Shown here one piece after another: positions 37,181-48,973 of a stretch of 64,000 nucleotides of DNA. The position numbers and the translations under genes were made by a program. Below the pieces are notes generated by a model. It was not told the DNA's origin. It did not search any database and worked only from the letters and a program-made list of their open reading frames with translations. This DNA is from Epiperipatus broadwayi (Eukaryota; Onychophora; Udeonychophora; Euonychophora; Peripatidae): contig JAQFVV010006272.1 in the NCBI GenBank assembly GCA_028023455.1, positions 1,311,586 through 1,375,585 on the forward strand, in the 5' to 3' direction. Positions within the stretch are counted from its first letter, which is position 1. Every line of letters begins with the position of its first letter.

Positions 37181-37420
37181 TATATATAAATATATCACTA
37201 GATATTTACCCTATGTTAAAATGTATAAACCTTACGTATATATCATATTTAGCATGTGTACATAATAATATATGTGAATATACTGTAAATTTATATTTTA
37301 ATTAGCATAAATTTTATTATTTTCATGTTTTCAAATGTTTCTTTTGCAGTATAGTATGATTTTCTTTCTCATGTTGATGGGCTTTCTTTTCCAACTATTT
37401 CTGCATTCTTTTTCCAAATA

Positions 37421-38423
37421 CACCTGGGTCTCATTTTAAGTGATAGATAGGTTCCTCAGAAAACACGCACAAACGAAATCACACAAAAATAGACGTAACT
37501 TACACTGAAAAAGGGAAGATGCGGTCTGTGATTTTTCAAAATTTGCATAAAAACAAAGCACCAATGTAAAATTACTTTAAAATTTGTGCAAAAAAAAAAA
37601 TAAAAAAATAAAATATGACTAATAAAAAATTTCTAATTTGAAAAAAATTGATACAAGACAAATTTTTTTTAACTATAATATTTAATTTTATTCAAAATAA
37701 TATATTTTTATGCATAATTTACAGTATAGTAGTTTACATTTTTTTATACACATTTTAATTATTATTGCTATTTGCCGTAATACAACTAGCGCCAACTTCA
37801 CACTCATGTTGTGTTAATGGTTTTCTGGTGACAACATAATTAGTAATTAATCTTTGAGATGATGATTTTATTAACTGTTTATGAAACTAACAACTAAAAA
37901 TTAAATTCTTATTTTTGTCTTTAATTTTTTAATTTTCAATTCCATTTAAAAATCAAATTTCACATCATATTAATTTCAAGACACCGTAAGTAATTTTTAA
38001 ATTGTTAATTACAATTAAATATCAGATTTTAATTGTCAAATTTAATTGTGCCCACTAAATGATTAATAATTGAAAGCAAAAACAGAATGTGATTTAAAAT
38101 GCAAAATTAACATGCACAATGTTTGAAGAAATTTACATTATAATCTTGTAAAATTTAATGTGTGTATACATAAAATGTGGAAATCATGATTTTAATTTCA
38201 TTATTGCATAAAATCGTACTATTATAAAGCACTGAAAATATTGAAATTACTAAGATGAAAGTCGAATTCCAATAATGTGCTATTACTTTCAATATAGCGT
38301 AAGTGCACAAAATTTATTATTTAAAGTAATAGCGCATTATCGGAGTTTGACTTCTGCTGAACCATTAATCGCGTAACTTCAAAATCGTGTTAAATAAGTC
38401 CACGTAAAAAAAAGACCCAGGTG
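37421..38423. mobile_element. TA-flanked MITE (Tc1/mariner-like ends)
   Basis: CACCTGGGTCT at 37421-37431 is matched in inverted orientation by AGACCCAGGTG at 38413-38423, and each is flanked by TA. TA flanks fit the Tc1/mariner superfamily. The inside has no transposase. Near the right end, about 38260-38290 and 38320-38350 form another hairpin (AATAATGTGCTATTACTTT and its near complement). Confidence 0.65.
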
Positions 38424-38639
38424 TAGTCTCTTATTTTGTGTGGTATGTTCTTTTTGTATTGGACAGAATTTATATAGATACATGTCAAGGTAGAAAAAAA
38501 TCTATGATATAGAATGTCTCAAATCAGTAAACAATTTTTGCATTTTTAAGTTTATTTATTTATTGTTGTAGCTGTTGCAAGTAATTATTTATACAAATGC
38601 ATTATTTATAGTACACTAATTCTCTATAATGAAATTTTT

Positions 38640-39640
38640 TTTTCAATTTAAAAGAGTTTCTTTATTACTTACTGATCATTCCAACTGTCTTTTTGACTTT
38701 GTAAAGTGAAAGTTTTTATTCATTTGTTTTCATTTCAAAAGTTCCAAAAAATCACCTGATATTGTTGCAGAATGAAGAAAGATGCATGTGCATTCCAAAT
38801 TGTTTTTAAGATATTATATGTTTAAGAAGGCAGCATTTTAGAAATAACCCTTATTTTAAATGACAAGTTTATAAACCCTGTCTTGCATTGGTGATCGAGA
38901 GGTCAGCGCGACTGCCTTGCATTTACAGACAGTTGCCCTGGTTGCGGGTTCGCGTCCCGGCCGATGCTATGACACTTTAAAAAAAAAGTTTATAAACCCT
39001 ATTTTAAATGACAAGTTTATTTACTTACTGACTATAGCAACTACCATTTTGCTTTTTTAATGTGAACATTTTTGTTTCATTTATTTTTACTTTTAAGCTC
39101 CAAAAAATTTGACATCAAAATGTGTGAAATTTCATCCACCCACTGCTCTTTATTTCTGAAAATAATTATTCCAACTTTTTGTCAAATTTTATATCTGGCT
39201 GTTTACTAATGAAAATTTGCACTTGAAAATCATGCTTTTATTAAACATCATAAAGATTTATTTTAAATATTAATTCAAGTTTTAATCAAATTGTTAAATT
39301 GATACAAACTACAAAATGATATACATATATTCATTGTATGCATATTCTTTGAAACAACAATTTTTTGATATATTTGATATCAAAATATGAGGATTTCATT
39401 GATCCACTTCTTTTTATTTTATAAATTAATTACTCTAACTTTTTGTCCATCTGCATGTCCAACTGCTTATTAATGAAAACTGTGCTTGTAAATTGTTTAT
39501 ATTAGTTACAATAAATGTTTATTTTAAAATTTAATTCAAGTTTGAATAAAATTATTAAATTGAAACAAACTACCAAATAAAAAATATATATTCATTGTGC
39601 ACATATTGCTTAAGACTGCTCTTTATTTCTGTAAGTAATT
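38640..39640. repeat. Imperfect tandem repeats, interrupted by a SINE
   Basis: 38640-38760 resembles 38996-39110 (TTTATTACTTACTGA ... CAAAAAAT). 39107-39390 resembles 39390-39640 (TTAATTCAAGTTT, TTAAATTGAWACAAACTA, ATATTCATTGT). The SINE at 38880 sits inside this region. Confidence 0.65.
38865..39000 (+). mobile_element. tRNA-like SINE, copy 2, with 15-bp target duplication
   Basis: AAGTTTATAAACCCT lies at 38865-38879 and 38986-39000. Between them the element runs 38880-38985. It has the leader GTCTT, an acceptor pair GCATTGG (38885-38891) with CCGATGC (38961-38967), a box A region GATCGAGAGGTCAGC, box B GGTTCGCGTCC (38947-38957), then TATGACACTTT and an A tail. The leader and the TATGAC segment extend the acceptor pairing beyond a normal tRNA. 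Pol III transcription followed by LINE-type retroposition is implied by boxes, tail and duplication. The tRNA of origin is not certain: the anticodon arm is enlarged and the variable region long. Confidence 0.9.
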
Positions 39641-42600
39641 ACCCTAAGTAAATCAAAATGTTATTAAACTGAAAAAACATTAATGCCCTCTTACAATCAT
39701 TATTTAAAACAAATGAAAGTTCTAGGAATAATTGTTAATGGAAATACATGAAGCTATTGAATATTTTTAATATTTTCCCCACCTCTGTTCCATATCTATC
39801 AAACTAGTTGACATATTAAAAAGAGTGTTTCAAATGGATTATACTGGTAAAAATTAGTTATATATCAATTTTCAAGCAATCCTATTGAATTTAAATATAT
39901 TAACCCTCAATTTAAATATTTCATTCCAACTTGAAAAAGATCAAAAGCTAATAAACAAACAAACTGATTTTCCAAAATCAATAAAAACATTTAGAGAGTA
40001 GAAAAAGTATGACTATAGTTTTTAATATCTAGACATATTTACATTAGTCATCAAGGAGTATCAAGAACATTGCTCAAAGAGTATAGTAATCATAGTATAT
40101 TTTATAAAAAAGTTGAATTTATCAATTTATTTGTATGCTATGTAAGAAATACATGAGTATACAACATATAAAAAAAATTGCAATTCTATGATAAAAATTC
40201 ACTTTCAAAACAAATGCAAACAGAAAGCTTCTAATATCTGGCAAGTTTATATAATGGAGAAAAAAAACATTTGCTCAAAAAGTAAACTTCATTTATAAAA
40301 ACATTGAATTGTTTAAAAATCATGAAGATTCTTCATTATTAATTCTATATAAATAATTACTTTGTAATCAAGGAAATGCAATTAATAAATTTAAATGTAC
40401 TTGTTTTTATTTAATTAATGTTTTTGAAGCAATATTTGGTAATAAATTTTAATATATATTAATACATTATGCTTAATTTTGTTCTACTTCTTAAGCAATA
40501 TTTGCCAATGATTTATGAAATGTATGTAGAGCAAAAATAATTATATTCTATTTTAAATTTACATGAAAGATGCACACATGACATCACAAAGAATACATAT
40601 ACAATAATTAATAATTAAAAACAATAAATCATATTTTCAATATATAAATATGAACAATGAGCAATTAATTTGGTTTAAAAATGAGGTGTTCAAGGCTTCC
40701 AAGTCATCAAAAAATAGATAATTTAAAAAGCATATATAAGGAGAGTATCAATCTTGAGGTTTTGCACTAAATATTAATTAATAATCTTCTTATACATAGA
40801 CTTAAAATGATATATGGAATGTTCTAAAAGATTAATGAATATGATAGCATACAATTTGTAGTTTGTAATATCATTCAATAAAACTTTTTGCAAAAATTAA
40901 TTTGAATTGATGAGTACTACTAATATAAATTCAGTATTTCAAATTGTCATATATCATTAAATGGTGTCAAATTAATATTGATTTCTGACTTTATAAGATT
41001 ACCATTATATTGAAATAATTTATTATGTTTGATATTTCTTGCCTCTCAATGATATTTCTGGATTCATATTTTCAGATAGTAGTGTATCAAAATATGTTCA
41101 AATTTATAACGATCATTGTGCTCAAATATTCAGAAATGAAATATAATAAACTACAAATATATGCATATGCCAAGCACAAGATAATAATTTATGCAAACAA
41201 TATCAAAATTAATGAGCAACAAATTTGTCTCTCTATTGAATTCTCTTTGCAAATAGCTATGATTAGTTATGTTGTAAAAAAATTTATAAGTTAAATAATG
41301 TGATTACAGTAATAGAAATTTAATCATTAATGAAATTATGTCATATTACTTCATTTGAGTTGATCTCAAACCTATATAAGAAGTAAATTTTAGCATATAA
41401 TTAATGAATTACCAACAGAGATATTGTGTTTTTGCATTTGACAGATAACATTACTTATATAACTTGTAAGATGTAATGCATTGCCAGATTCTGGAACTTA
41501 AGAGCCATGGATCATGGCCAAACTCAGTCACTTTTAATGCTCAAACTTCTTATGGACTTCTGAACAATAAACTATTTGATTATTATGTTACTTTAAGTCA
41601 TTAAATTAATTTTGAACTTAATATATATATTATTGGCCTATAAATTATTAATTAAAACATGATTAGTATTAGCCTTTTTTATATTAATAGCACAAGTCTA
41701 ATCAAAATAATCATTATATATAAAAATAAAAAGAATATATATATATATTTAAAAAATAACTGAAAGCCATTTGGATTGTTTTAAATAATATATTTCATGA
41801 TTGATCCATTATACTGTTGTCATATAAATCAAACTTTAGCTCATTAACTTTATTTAAAAAGAGATATTAAATAGTGTACTGTATATCAAATATTTAAAAT
41901 GCCATCCGATTGAAATTAATTATTTATATATATAAGGATTTTAAATATTTTTTTTCTAATTGAAATAAACGAAAACTGCATAATAATATAACAGTTAGGG
42001 TTATATTGAAACCATATATATATATATGTAAGTAAAGCTATTTGGCTTTTAACATAGTGCAAAAATTTTCATAATGCAATATGTTAATATATTTATTTAT
42101 ACTAAATATCCACCTGGTAAACTATACATCATAAATATTTTACACATGTGATTTCAATTTATCTTTTATATATATATATATTGCAATGACATACTCAATA
42201 AGAATATATTTCATTGGTGTAGAAATTAAGAAAATGGATGAAAAATAAATTTTATTCAATGATTTTAAAATGTGAAATCATTGATTGGATTTAAAATATT
42301 GTAATATTATTATTTTTTTAAAGTATTATGCACTCTTTATTTAAATAAAAGTTGATTTTATTAACCTACAATTAAAAAAAAGTTAATTTGTTTTATAATT
42401 GTACCAAATATTATTTTTAATTGAAATCAATTGTTGTATTTAAAAGATTAAAATGTAAAGAACTGATAATAGTTTTATTAAATGTTTTTAAATAAACTGA
42501 AGAATAATTTACTGTTCTGTTGTATCTTTGCCAAGAATATTTTTTATAACGCTAATTGATCACATGGACAGATTTGGATCATTGTGCTTTTAAAGGAAAA

Positions 42601-42859
42601 TAATAAAATTTTAAGTTCTATAAAATGAATTTTTTAAGTATATAGTTTTTGTCCCAAAAAGGCAGATCCAAATTCAAATGGATAATTTATTCTTCTATCT
42701 CTTCAATGAGTAGGAGTACTTCTTAAACCATCAATTGCTTCAAAAATTATTAATTATTTCAACAAGAACTAACTAATTACAAGTTCACCCATTATATTTA
42801 ATAATCGATCACTAGGGTCTTATTTGGTCTTTTAGGTATGATGGATTTTAGAATGTTAT
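39641..42859. other. 3.2-kb A+T-rich spacer, no gene recognised
   Basis: The frame 41025-41294 has no domain and A+T-driven composition. Short (AT) runs occur near 41740, 42010 and 42170. Confidence 0.55.
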
Positions 42860-44967
42860 TGTAATTTTGGTTCTCAAAGCGATCTCAAGATGTCTTTATA
42901 CCTTCTTGGCCAATAGAACCAATTTTTCAGGGTATGTTCTGTTTTATAGGTACCGTTGTGTGCGTACAAACAGTGGATATACTTTGAGTGGGCTACACAA
43001 TATTTTAAGTACTACTACTACAACTACTTCTCTCCACTGATCTGTATCTGTAATTACTCTATATAGTAAGACCTTTTCCTTTCATTTATAAGAATTAAGA
43101 TCCTTTGGTATGTTTAAATTAATGTCCTTAAATTGAAACTGGGGTAGATTCTCCAAATCGTTCTCTACATTACTATCACTTATTATATTGACATTTGTAA
43201 TGTAGGCATTATCTACTGATAAGTGGTTCTGTTCTGACCTACCTGGGTTATGACTAAGTACATCAGCCACAACATTTCTGAACTCCTTATAGTAGACTCC
43301 ATCTGCCTAGATGACTATTGGTCAGGTAGCTGTGATTCAGGAATTTGAGGCTTTTGTGGTCTGAGACCACTATCACTTCCGATCTGAAAAGATCGGTCGA
43401 AAATTTTGTAAGGCCCACACTATTGCTAGTGCTTCCTTTTCAGTAACCATGCAATTTATTTCTGGAACCTTTAGAAACCAGCTGATAAAAAGAGAGGACT
43501 CCAGGCTGGGTGTCCACCTGGATGTGGGATATCATTATCCCTAATCTGGAACCACTATTATCTATTTAGACAATAAATGGTTTATTAAAATCAGGAAAGG
43601 CTGACAGGGTTTGCTCTAAAAAATCTGTTTTAATATTTGCAAATGCCTTATCCTGGTCCTCAGTCCAGTTCCACTGCTCATCTTTTCTAATAAGGTTTAG
43701 CAAGGGTTCCATCTGATCAGAGAATTTCTGGTAGAAACGATTGTAAAAGTTGCATAGGCCTAAAAATAATTTAATTACCTTTCTGTTGATAGGCTTAGGC
43801 ATGTCTTGAATGGCACTGAACTTCTCTTGATGAGGTCTTATCCCAGTGTAACCAATGGTATGACCTACAACTACCTGGTTGCAAAGTAATGTACTCTTCT
43901 TGAAGTTGATTTTGATCCCTTTTTTGTAGCACTCTTCAAAAAATATAGTGAGGTGTTGAAAATGTTCTTCAATCAAGGCAGACATGATTATTACATCATC
44001 CACATAAATAGTTGTGATCTGTTAAACCTCAGGAGATAGGGTTTTGTCTAAACATCTAATCAGACCAGCACCACTAGTGATCAATCCAAAAGAGATCCTA
44101 TTAAACTGATATGTAAAACTTTTGTAGTGGAAGGTGGTGTATTGGCAATCTTCTGGATGGAGTTCAATCTGCCAATAGCTGATCGATAATGGAAAACAAC
44201 CTGTTTCCAAATCTCATGTATAATTCATGTATGGGCAGTGGAAAGTTCCTGTCAAGGGCAGTAATTTTGTTTAGTCGCCTAACATACAAACAAAATCTCA
44301 TTGATCCATCTTTCTTCTTCACAGTTACAAATGGGTTAAAGTAAAGCAATTGCAAATGATCCCCCAATCCAGCATTTTGTTTATGTTTGATATGGATTGA
44401 AAAAGTTGTTCATGCACTAACTTAATCCTTTGTTGGAATCCCCCTACTCATCCTGGTATCTCTGAGAATATAGGGATAAATTCATTGATAACTGATAACA
44501 ATTTTTGTGCATCCTTGCTTTCAAATAAGTAGGATTCTGTGAGTTTATTATCTATAAATGCTTCAGTGATAGTAGAGATAATACAGTCAACTTGTCATAT
44601 CTCGGAAGCAATGACATCTCCTAGACTTCATTCCTTATTCTGTCTTATCTGAGAAAGCAATAATGCAAGTGTTCAAGTGTAGGAAGTCTTCCCCTAAAAT
44701 GACTTCATGGATTAAGCCATTCAGTATGAGCAACACAGGATAGAGAATTGTTTGGATAATTTTTAATTGAACCAATATTTGCTTTTGTGCTAGCTTTGTC
44801 TTCCTACTGTTAGCCATGGTAACCTGAATAGATTGCAATGGTAGGATTTTGATGTTGTGATTTTGAGTCAGAATCTCATGATAGAATTTGTCTGACAGAA
44901 CTGAAATCTGGCTTCCAGAATCTAACAGAATTTTAACCAACAAACCCTCAAACAAAATCTCTATCAT
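42860..44967 (-). pseudogene. Ty3/gypsy pol: PR-RT-RH-partial IN (broken)
   Basis: 44967-44635: aspartic protease with LLDSGSQISVLS (residues about 14-25) and later EVILGEDFL, the usual GxDFL partner. 44367-44164: RT start VTVKKKDGSMRFCLYVRRLN, then NFPLP. 44210-44022: YWQIELHPEDCQYTTF and FNRISFGLITSGAG. 44003-43566: MDDVIIMS (active-site YxDD with the Tyr position out of frame), then LFLGLCNFYNRFYQKF and WNWTEDQDKAFANIK (RT thumb and tether). 43500-43270: RNase H pieces VTEKEALAIVWALQNF and SDHKSLKFL, then VVADVLSHNPG. About 42975-42870: HTLKNWFYWPRRYKDIL, the integrase zinc-region helix, followed by a stop. Each piece is strong. The whole is non-functional. Confidence 0.9.
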
Positions 44968-45199
44968 GGGGCAGTTTGCAAAGCTAAATTAGACACTTTA
45001 ACTTCCCATAAAAACATCTGATTAGTGATTTCTTGATCCAGGGTTTGGTTCATATTCCTTGGTGTCATTTTGGTTTCTTAAAGTGAGGAACATAACCTCA
45101 AGTATCTCTCTAGTTTGGTTTCTGTGGGATTTGGGGTGTAATTACTGCACCCTGGTTTCAGGAATTTCCCTGCACCATTAGAAGAAGCTTCTTTCAGTT

Positions 45200-46952
45200 T
45201 TACCATTTAGTCCAGGTTTCCTTAGGTACCAAGGTATGTGGGGAATTTAGCTTTAGTGACTTTCCCTTCCAATGGCTGGTATCATTGTTGTTTCTCTTTT
45301 TATAAATTATGGTGTTGACAGTCGCCTCTTGCTTTCTCTTTTCCAGTCCTCTGGTAGATATATTAGTATTATTCATGTCTGTGCTATTTAATAATTCAGC
45401 CACTTCCTTGCTTTAGCACTTACACAAAAGTGACTTCTATTTTGAGTAGTATGTTCCTCTTTATGATCCTAAAGATTTCACTCTAACTTAAGCGGTACTA
45501 TCCAATGTTCTTATCTTCATGACCTGGTGGCAAAAAAATGTTAATGTCTCTCCTCGTGTTGGGCAGTATTTTTCTTGGAACAACTGGTAGAGTAAAACTT
45601 CTTGCCTGTCCCTATTCCAAAAATTTTTGATTAATAATGCTTGATAGTCATCAAAGGTAGAGGAGATCCTGGAATAATATTTCCCACCACATCAATACAT
45701 CCTCTTGGAGGTGGCTATATGTGAAGATTACCTTTTCACCTTTCAACAAACTGTGGTGCACATAAAAATAAAGGTTGAGACTCGTAAGGTGTTCTATAAG
45801 TTTCATTGGAAGATTCCTTAAATACCTTTGGCCTCACAAACTCATTGATCATACTAATCTGGGCTATATGACCACACATCTTGCTCATCTCCATGGGGTT
45901 TATTTGTGGGGTCAGTATGAGGTCATAAAAGTTGACATGACAAGTACTAAGTATTATTCCTTCCAAATTAAAATTGAGAGGATAATCTTCCATCACAGGC
46001 ATTGAATCACATGGGAGAGTGGACCTTTAGGTTGATCTCAGTTTGCTGCACTTCAATGGCTGGTGACTTCTGGTACAACTGGTACTCAATCACATTGAAC
46101 CTCTGGTTGATGGCTTCACCCATCTGGCCTATCTGATCGCATGTCTCAGTTGCATTTTCCACCAGTTTTTCTAGAACTTTCTTGTCCAAGGTTGTGTGTC
46201 TGCACTGACATTATTTTATCCTCAAGGTATTTAATAATGTCTCTAGTGTTTTGTCACACATCTCTCTCTTGATGTTTAGTCTTGTGCAGAGTTGGCCCAC
46301 CTTTGAGGGTATGTCCTGAGACTCCCTTCGAACCTTCTCTTGGTCTGCATGAACCTCATCTCTAAAAGTCTCCTGGTTTCTGTATATTTCATCACACTTA
46401 ATATTCAAGTGGCCAATGATTCTAGAACTGAACTCCTCAAATCATTATTGGAATTTCATATCCTTCTCATCTATCTCATTTCTCATCTTATTCAGTGCTT
46501 GTTTCATTTCAGAGTTGAACTTCTGAACACTATTTAGGTTTATTGACAACTGTTCCATGTCAGTGGAAAGCTTAGTTTCTAGATCTTTTATTTCTATTTT
46601 CAAGTTTGCCTTAACAATTATGTTTGTTTTTAAATTCTCCTCCATGATGATCATCCAAATACTCATCTCTCCTTTCATCCTGCTCATTTCTTCTCTTAGA
46701 CTACTTTTGTTACTGTTATAATTCATTTCTTGTTACATGCTATTCGTGACACCTCTTAAAAAGCTTATGTTACTGTTTCATTCTTGTATCCATAATTTTA
46801 TGTAACTTTTGGAGCATCTGCTCCATCATTGTCACCTCTCCTCTAACATGCACTACTTTGCTTTTATATACACTGGGCATCTCACTGTTGAGTGCTCCTT
46901 GAACATGAGATAACAACTGATTCATGGCAGGTGCCTGTGGAGGGTGATCCAC
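45200..46952 (-). pseudogene. Gag-like protein with long coiled coil (broken)
   Basis: Successive frames give a start region (MDHPPQAPAMNQLLSHVQGAL), then heptad-rich segments at 46726-46445 and 46408-46211 (SLREEMSRMKGEM, DLETKLSTDMEQL, DEVHADQEKVRRES). A segment follows with DYPLNFNLEGIIL (46002-45736). The position directly upstream of the protease, and the charged helices, suggest a Gag with an extended N-terminal coiled coil. The capsid-like part is too damaged to identify. No CCHC knuckle is visible in what remains. Stops separate all pieces. The call rests mainly on position. Confidence 0.6.
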
Positions 46953-46960
46953 CTCAGACT

Positions 46961-48807
46961 AAGAGCCCCAGATATTTGGTTCTGTGAAGACTCCCCCACT
47001 ACTGATATCATCTTCTACTTCACTATCCCTATTAGTTGTGATTCCTCAGAACATTTCATATTTATGCTTAACAAATGTCTCCTGCTTGTGATTATCATCA
47101 AACCCTTTTTAATAGTTAAATAGTTATTTCTTCCATTGTAGATACAAATAAATACATGTCATAGGATCTTCTGCTACTCCTTGCCATTCAGGGCTTATGT
47201 TTGCCTTCTCTCTCTATTTTTTGTTTGTGTATATGTTTTAATGCATACTTTTTAGTCTGTCCTTATATTCACCTCACTGACCTCTTTTAATTTGTGTTAT
47301 TAGTTAATTACTTATTTATGGTCTCAGTTTATGATTTCATTCTCATCCAGTTAATTTATTTCATTCTCATCAGTTAATTTATATTCAATGTTTCAATTTA
47401 AGCTCTTTTCATTTTCAGTGGTTGCTTGGAAAAGACTTAAATTCACGAGTCTCATCTTTTTATGTTTGGGTGCATCAATTGGTTGCTACTCAGGTAAATT
47501 CATCAGAGTTCTATACCATAGAAAACTAAACAAAAAAATGTTCCAAAAAACAATTTCTTTTAAATTTTACCAATCCAATGGTTGGACCTCCTTAGAAACA
47601 TCTGTTTCATGCCATTAAAGTTTGGGTGTGAGAATGTAATGATCCAGGTTTTCCATCAGAAAAGAACATGTACATCTTACTATGGTCAGACCTAGGGTCT
47701 TCTGATAAGAGGCTGTGAATAATGTGATGAAGTACCTAACCTGTAATTGTATCTACCTCCAATGGGATAGCTCTAAGTTTACACATTAAATCTAGATACG
47801 ATTTGGGAAAGTTCAACCATACCCCACCCCTCTTTCAAATTCCATTATGCCTCAGTATTCATTTTCAGAAAGAAATTTGCCTTCAGCTCACTTCAAGGGT
47901 GAATTTACACAGGATAGTAACTACCACACCTCTATACAGGTTCCAATTGGATTAAGGATCCATCCAATCACATTACTATAATATTATATAAGACTGAAAT
48001 GTGTATGTATATACATATCTGGTATTAAGATGATGGATGAATGTATAAATGATTTTGATAACCTAGAGATCATTGTAATTTAAATCAAATTAATAACATT
48101 TATTAAGTAATAAAATAAAAATCCAAAACTTTTTAACAAGATAAAAAGATTATAATTGTATATGACAAGAATGTATTTCTACCATATCAATGATTAATAT
48201 ATTCACTATTTCGACTCTTACCCATGGTAGAAGTATATAACATGGCACTAATCATTTACAAAGCAAAATAATAAATAAAATATTTTATTAAATTGTCTTC
48301 AAAACTAACTATTTTATAACATTATACAAGTATATCCATAGCAGCCTCAACATCCAATTCCAGTTATTGATGTTCCAACTTCTTTGGGGACTCTCCTATC
48401 TATTGAAACAGTAAGATTTGTATTCAAGTCATAGTTTCACCTTAGTTCTGTCATCACTCCACCTCTCACCCATTAATATTAGTTTACATAGGTCCTGACC
48501 TTGAATATTGGACTTGGTGCATAATATTATAACATGTATATACAGTTATTTAAAAGCATCATGTATATGCACACACTCCAATGTTGTCTATTTTAAATGT
48601 AACGCACTGCAAATGATTATTAGATTTGTCGTGCGAATTAATAAAATCTAAAATAGTTTTATTTTAAGTCAAAACATATTTATTATTATTTAGGTCAGAT
48701 TTATGTAATACTTAAATTATAAATCTAAAAAGTAACGTAAAGATATTTTAAAATAGGTATTCCCCTCATAATTAGAGTGCAAATCATAGTGGGAGAAGGG
48801 AAAGGTG
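46961..48807. other. Spacer upstream of the gypsy element
   Basis: Less A+T-rich than the surroundings and may include the original leader of the retrotransposon, but no LTR or primer-binding site could be identified. The frame 47388-47618 has no domain. Confidence 0.5.
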
Positions 48808-48911
48808 ACAGAACTAAAAAGTATTCTTAAACTTATAATTGTAAATAAAAGGTTTGTTAACAGAATTAAAAAGTATTCTTAAACTCATAATTGTAAATAA
48901 AAGGTTTGTTA
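48808..48911. repeat. Tandem duplication, two 52-bp units
   Basis: ACAGAAYTAAAAAGTATTC ... AAAAGGTTTGTTA is repeated exactly head to tail at 48808-48859 and 48860-48911, with two differences that I can see. Confidence 0.95.
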
Positions 48912-48973
48912 AAAGCATTTCTAATTACGTCATGTAAAGTAAATTAAAAAGGTGGTCGTATTGAAATTGAAAT

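Larger units (their letters stand above)
42860..46960 (-). mobile_element. Ty3/gypsy retrotransposon, decayed, no LTRs recognised
   Basis: The minus strand carries gag-like coiled-coil frames, then protease, reverse transcriptase, RNase H and the start of integrase, the Ty3/gypsy order. The integrase is cut off after its zinc-binding region, and stops and frameshifts occur throughout. I compared 42600-43080 with 47000-48000 by eye and found no LTR pair, so the element is probably truncated at both ends. Its base composition is less A+T-rich than its surroundings. Confidence 0.88.

Noticed and set aside
38885-38967. A functional tRNA gene
   Set aside because: The cloverleaf has an enlarged anticodon arm and a long variable region, an A tail and target duplications, and a second near-identical copy exists. 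It is a retroposon.
42600-48000. LTR pair around the gypsy element
   Set aside because: Comparison of both flanks by eye gave no long direct repeat; only a short AATGATCC-like word near 47640 recalls the 2.1-kb family, which is not enough.
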